Origin: Gammaproteobacteria bacterium
GTDB lineage: Bacteria; Pseudomonadota; Gammaproteobacteria; Steroidobacterales; Steroidobacteraceae
Direction of reading: 5' to 3'
Length of the DNA stretch: 8,133 nt
Assembly: GCA_025350345.1 (NCBI GenBank)
Contig: JANXYA010000405.1
Location: forward strand, 1-8,133
Shown here: positions 5,996-8,133 of the stretch, piece after piece
Layout of the letters: every line of letters starts with the position of its first letter
Position numbering within the stretch: the stretch's first letter is position 1
Notes under the pieces: generated by a model
What the model was told of the DNA's origin: nothing
Seen by the model: only the letters and a program-made list of their open reading frames with translations
Databases searched by the model: none
Translations under genes and position numbers: made by a program

Positions 5996-7430
5996 AACGG
6001 CCATGGAGCTGGCGCAGACGGGGCTGCTCGCGCCGGCCGGGCTGGACCCGGGGCGCCTCGGCCAGGCACTCGATCTGGTGCTCGGTGCCCGCGTGGATGC
6101 CGCCGATCTGTATTTCCAGGTCTCGCGGGAAGAGTCCTGGGCGCTCGAGGATGGCATCGTCAAGGAGGGGAGCGCGAGCATCGAGCAGGGCGTGGGTGTG
6201 CGCGCGCTGGCCGGGGAGCGCACGGGCTTCGCCTACTCCGACGAGATCCAGCCCCTCGCACTCGAGGAAGCGGCGCGTGCCGCGCGTGCCATTGCCGTGC
6301 GCGGCGGGTCGGGCACCGTGCAGGCCTGGCGGCGCGTCAACGGGCACCAGCTGTACCAGCCGGTGGACCCGCTTTTGAGCCTCGCCGATGACCAGAAGGT
6401 CGCCTGGCTCGAGCGCGTCGATCGCGAGACCCGCCGCATGGACCCGCGCATCGTGCGCGTCATGGCCAGCGTGCATGCGGTCCACGAGGTCATTCTCGTC
6501 GCCACCAGCGATGGGACGCTGGCCGCCGACGTGCGCCCGCTGGTGCGCATGAACGTGTCCGTGATCGCCGAGCAGAATGGCCGCCGCGAACAGGGCTACG
6601 CGGGCGCCGGTGGCCGCTACACGCTCGCCCAGCTGATGAGCGAGGATCGGCCGCTGGAACTGGCGCGCGAGGCGGTGCGCCAGGCGCTGGTGAATCTCGA
6701 GGCCGTCAACGCACCGGCCGGCACGATGACGGTGGTGCTCGGGCCCGGCTGGCCCGGCATTCTGCTGCACGAGGCGATCGGCCACGGGCTCGAGGGCGAT
6801 TTCAACCGCAAGGGCACCTCCGCCTTCAGCGGGCGCATTGGCCAGCGTGTCGCCAGCCCCGGCTGCACCGTGGTCGATGACGGCACGCTCGCGGGCCGCC
6901 GCGGCTCGCTCAACATCGACGATGAGGGCACGCCCACGCAGTGCACGATGCTGATCGAGGACGGGATCCTGCGCGGGTATCTGCAGGACCGGCTCAACGC
7001 GCGGCTGATGGGCGTGGCGCCTACGGGCAACGGCCGCCGTGAATCCTTTGCGCACGTCACCATGCCGCGCATGACCAACACCTACATGCTGGCCGGGCCG
7101 TACGTACCCGAGGAAATCATCCGTTCCGTCGATCGCGGCATTTACGCCGTGAACTTCGGGGGCGGGCAGGTCGATATCACCTCCGGAAAATTTGTGTTCT
7201 CCGTGAGCGAGGGCTACCTGATCGAGAACGGCGAGATCGGCGCGCCTATCAAGGGCGCCACGCTCATTGGCAACGGTCCCGATGTGCTCACCCGCGTCGT
7301 GATGGTCGGGAACGACCTGAAGCTCGATGCCGGCGTCGGCACCTGCGGCAAGGAAGGGCAGAGCGTGCCGGTGGGTGTCGGCCAGCCCACGTTGCGGGTG
7401 GATGCGCTGACCGTAGGCGGTACCGCATAG
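5988..7430 (+). CDS. tldD: Metalloprotease TldD
   Basis: TldD pairs with TldE (PmbA) to form a zinc protease in which TldD holds the active site. The complex degrades small unfolded peptides, trims microcin B17 and clears the CcdA antitoxin. The 480-residue product matches the E. coli length (481). DLYFQVSREESWALEDGIVK (41-60), QGVGVRALAGERTGFAY (67-83) and DGTLAADVRPLVRMNVSV (175-192) mark the N-terminal domain. The zinc site is HEAIGH (H261, E262, H266), and the distal cysteine ligand is C453 in GTCGKEGQSVPVGVGQPTL. NFGGGQVDITSGKFVFSVSE (389-408) is also family-invariant. I chose ATG 5988, which overlaps nit1 by 8 bases; GTG 5970 and ATG 6003 are alternatives. No pmbA lies in the window, so the partner must be encoded elsewhere. 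Nine bases separate the stop from the next gene. Confidence 0.97.
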   Translation: MAETAMELAQTGLLAPAGLDPGRLGQALDLVLGARVDAADLYFQVSREESWALEDGIVKEGSASIEQGVGVRALAGERTGFAYSDEIQPLALEEAARAARAIAVRGGSGTVQAWRRVNGHQLYQPVDPLLSLADDQKVAWLERVDRETRRMDPRIVRVMASVHAVHEVILVATSDGTLAADVRPLVRMNVSVIAEQNGRREQGYAGAGGRYTLAQLMSEDRPLELAREAVRQALVNLEAVNAPAGTMTVVLGPGWPGILLHEAIGHGLEGDFNRKGTSAFSGRIGQRVASPGCTVVDDGTLAGRRGSLNIDDEGTPTQCTMLIEDGILRGYLQDRLNARLMGVAPTGNGRRESFAHVTMPRMTNTYMLAGPYVPEEIIRSVDRGIYAVNFGGGQVDITSGKFVFSVSEGYLIENGEIGAPIKGATLIGNGPDVLTRVVMVGNDLKLDAGVGTCGKEGQSVPVGVGQPTLRVDALTVGGTA

Positions 7431-7437
7431 GGAGGAG
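7431..7437 (+). promoter_or_regulatory. Strong ribosome binding site of the TonB-like gene
   Basis: GGAGGAG directly follows the tldD stop codon and lies just before the ATG at 7440. It is the best Shine-Dalgarno match in the window. It fixes the start of the downstream gene and suggests efficient independent initiation on the tldD transcript. Confidence 0.75.
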
Positions 7438-7439
7438 CG

Positions 7440-8133
7440 ATGCTGCGTGGCGTGCAGAACTCGGGTGGGTGTCGCTGCATTTGGGTGCTAGTGATCCTGC
7501 TTTCGGGCTCCAGGGGCTTCGCAGCTCCGACGGACGGCACGACTGGAAAACCCGATGCCGGGAAGCAGAAGGAGCTGCCGTTCTCGGCCGTTCACGACAC
7601 CGAGCTGGGGCGTTCCCTGACCGCGGCGCTCGATGCGTGTGAATACGATTCTGCAGGCCGTGCGCGGCCGCCTGCTTCACCGCCTGCTGCTTCGCAGGAA
7701 ATCCAGGGAACTCCACCGCATAGCATTGGCAGGCCATCGCCTGTTTATCCTTCGGGGGCCTTGCTCTCGGGGAATCAGGGTACGCTCGACCTTGAGATGC
7801 TGATTGGCCTCGACGGCAAGGCGCGCTTTGTCCATGTCGCGCGATTGATACCCCTTAGCGAGAATTCCGAGTTTGCGCAGGCCGCCATCGACAGCGTGCG
7901 GCGCGGTAGATTTGAACCGGCGCGCATTGCGGGTCGCGCCGTTGCCGGGTGGTACGGGATGAGGTTCACATTCGGCCATCCGGATCCGAAATCGGGAATT
8001 TTCAACGATGCGGCCATCAAGCGGTTGCTGAAAAGAGCCGCTGACGGCGATCCTGCTTCAATTTTGGGTGTGTCCTATCTGGATAGCGGGCCGGAGTTGG
8101 CGCAGTTGAGCCATGAAATGCGTCGTGATTACC
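7440..8133 (+). CDS. Secreted TonB C-terminal-domain protein, function unknown (3' end cut off by window)
   Basis: The frame from ATG 7440 stays open for 231 codons to the window edge. Residues 1-28 look like a signal peptide: an Arg near the start, the hydrophobic stretch IWVLVILLSG (14-23), and probable cleavage after GFA (26-28). A low-complexity Pro/Ala-rich linker spans about 72-103. Residues 99-179 resemble a TonB C-terminal fold: PSPVYPSGAL, GNQGTLDLEMLIGLDGKARF (111-130), FAQAAIDSVRRGRFEPARIA (145-164), and GRAVAGWYGMRFTFG (165-179). After it, AAIKRLLKRAADGDPASILG (191-210) could begin TPR/Sel1-type helical repeats; this part is cut and uncertain. A cleavable signal with no retained membrane anchor argues against a classical TonB energy transducer. 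Codon use differs from upstream genes (ATA, AGA, AGG, CTA), and GC falls to about 53-60% in the 60-base lines I counted. I do not recognise a named family member. Confidence 0.75.
   Translation, partial: MLRGVQNSGGCRCIWVLVILLSGSRGFAAPTDGTTGKPDAGKQKELPFSAVHDTELGRSLTAALDACEYDSAGRARPPASPPAASQEIQGTPPHSIGRPSPVYPSGALLSGNQGTLDLEMLIGLDGKARFVHVARLIPLSENSEFAQAAIDSVRRGRFEPARIAGRAVAGWYGMRFTFGHPDPKSGIFNDAAIKRLLKRAADGDPASILGVSYLDSGPELAQLSHEMRRDY

Noticed and set aside
5901..7055. Minus-strand open frame of 384 codons opposite tldD
   Set aside because: It has a protein-like composition but is antisense to tldD, whose invariant zinc-site blocks are intact. No independent start signal or domain is visible.
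1..8133. CRISPR arrays, tRNA or rRNA genes, insertion sequences, attachment sites, terminators
   Set aside because: I saw no regularly spaced repeats, tRNA-like or rRNA sequence, transposase motifs, terminal inverted repeats, or GC hairpins followed by T runs. The plus strand is filled with recognised coding sequence.

Overview
The window comes from a GC-rich bacterium, most likely a gammaproteobacterium (a Xanthomonadales- or Steroidobacter-like lineage would fit, but the sequence alone does not settle this). The proteins resemble their E. coli counterparts closely: RNase G has 489 residues, the same length as I recall for E. coli, TldD and RlmH are near full identity in their signature blocks, and the gene order is that of proteobacterial housekeeping clusters. 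One 60-base line in rng (4321-4380) is 73% GC by hand count.

Layout. Bases 1-257 hold the 5' part of a hinT-like HIT-family gene on the minus strand, cut by the window edge. A 115-base divergent spacer follows. From 373 onward everything reads on the plus strand and is tightly packed: holA (DNA polymerase III delta), nadD (NaMN adenylyltransferase), rsfS (ribosomal silencing factor), rlmH (23S rRNA m3-pseudouridine-1915 methyltransferase), maf (nucleotide pyrophosphatase), rng (RNase G), a Nit1-type nitrilase-fold amidase, tldD (metalloprotease), and finally a secreted TonB-C-domain protein that runs off the right edge. No gap inside this run exceeds 30 bases. Several junctions overlap (4 bases at holA/nadD, 8 at maf/rng, 8 at nit1/tldD), and I see no hairpin-plus-T terminator, so a single operon of at least nine genes is the simplest reading. 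There is no gene-free stretch over 300 bases.

How the genes relate. In E. coli these genes sit in two separate clusters: lptE-holA-nadD-(cobC)-rsfS-rlmH-mrdA, and mreBCD-maf-rng-yhdP-tldD. Here the two are fused at rlmH/maf, and the envelope genes that normally lie in or beside them (lptE, mrdA/rodA, mreBCD, yhdP) are absent from the window. What remains is replication clamp loading, NAD synthesis, ribosome maturation and silencing, RNA decay, and metabolite or nucleotide clean-up (Maf, Nit1, HinT).

The window is mostly ordinary core genome. I do not see a new defence, mobile or biosynthetic system. The parts worth a second look are the unusual C-terminal neighbour of tldD (secreted TonB-fold protein with lower GC), a strongly basic N-terminal extension on RsfS, a shortened HolA C-terminal domain, and the missing yhdP.
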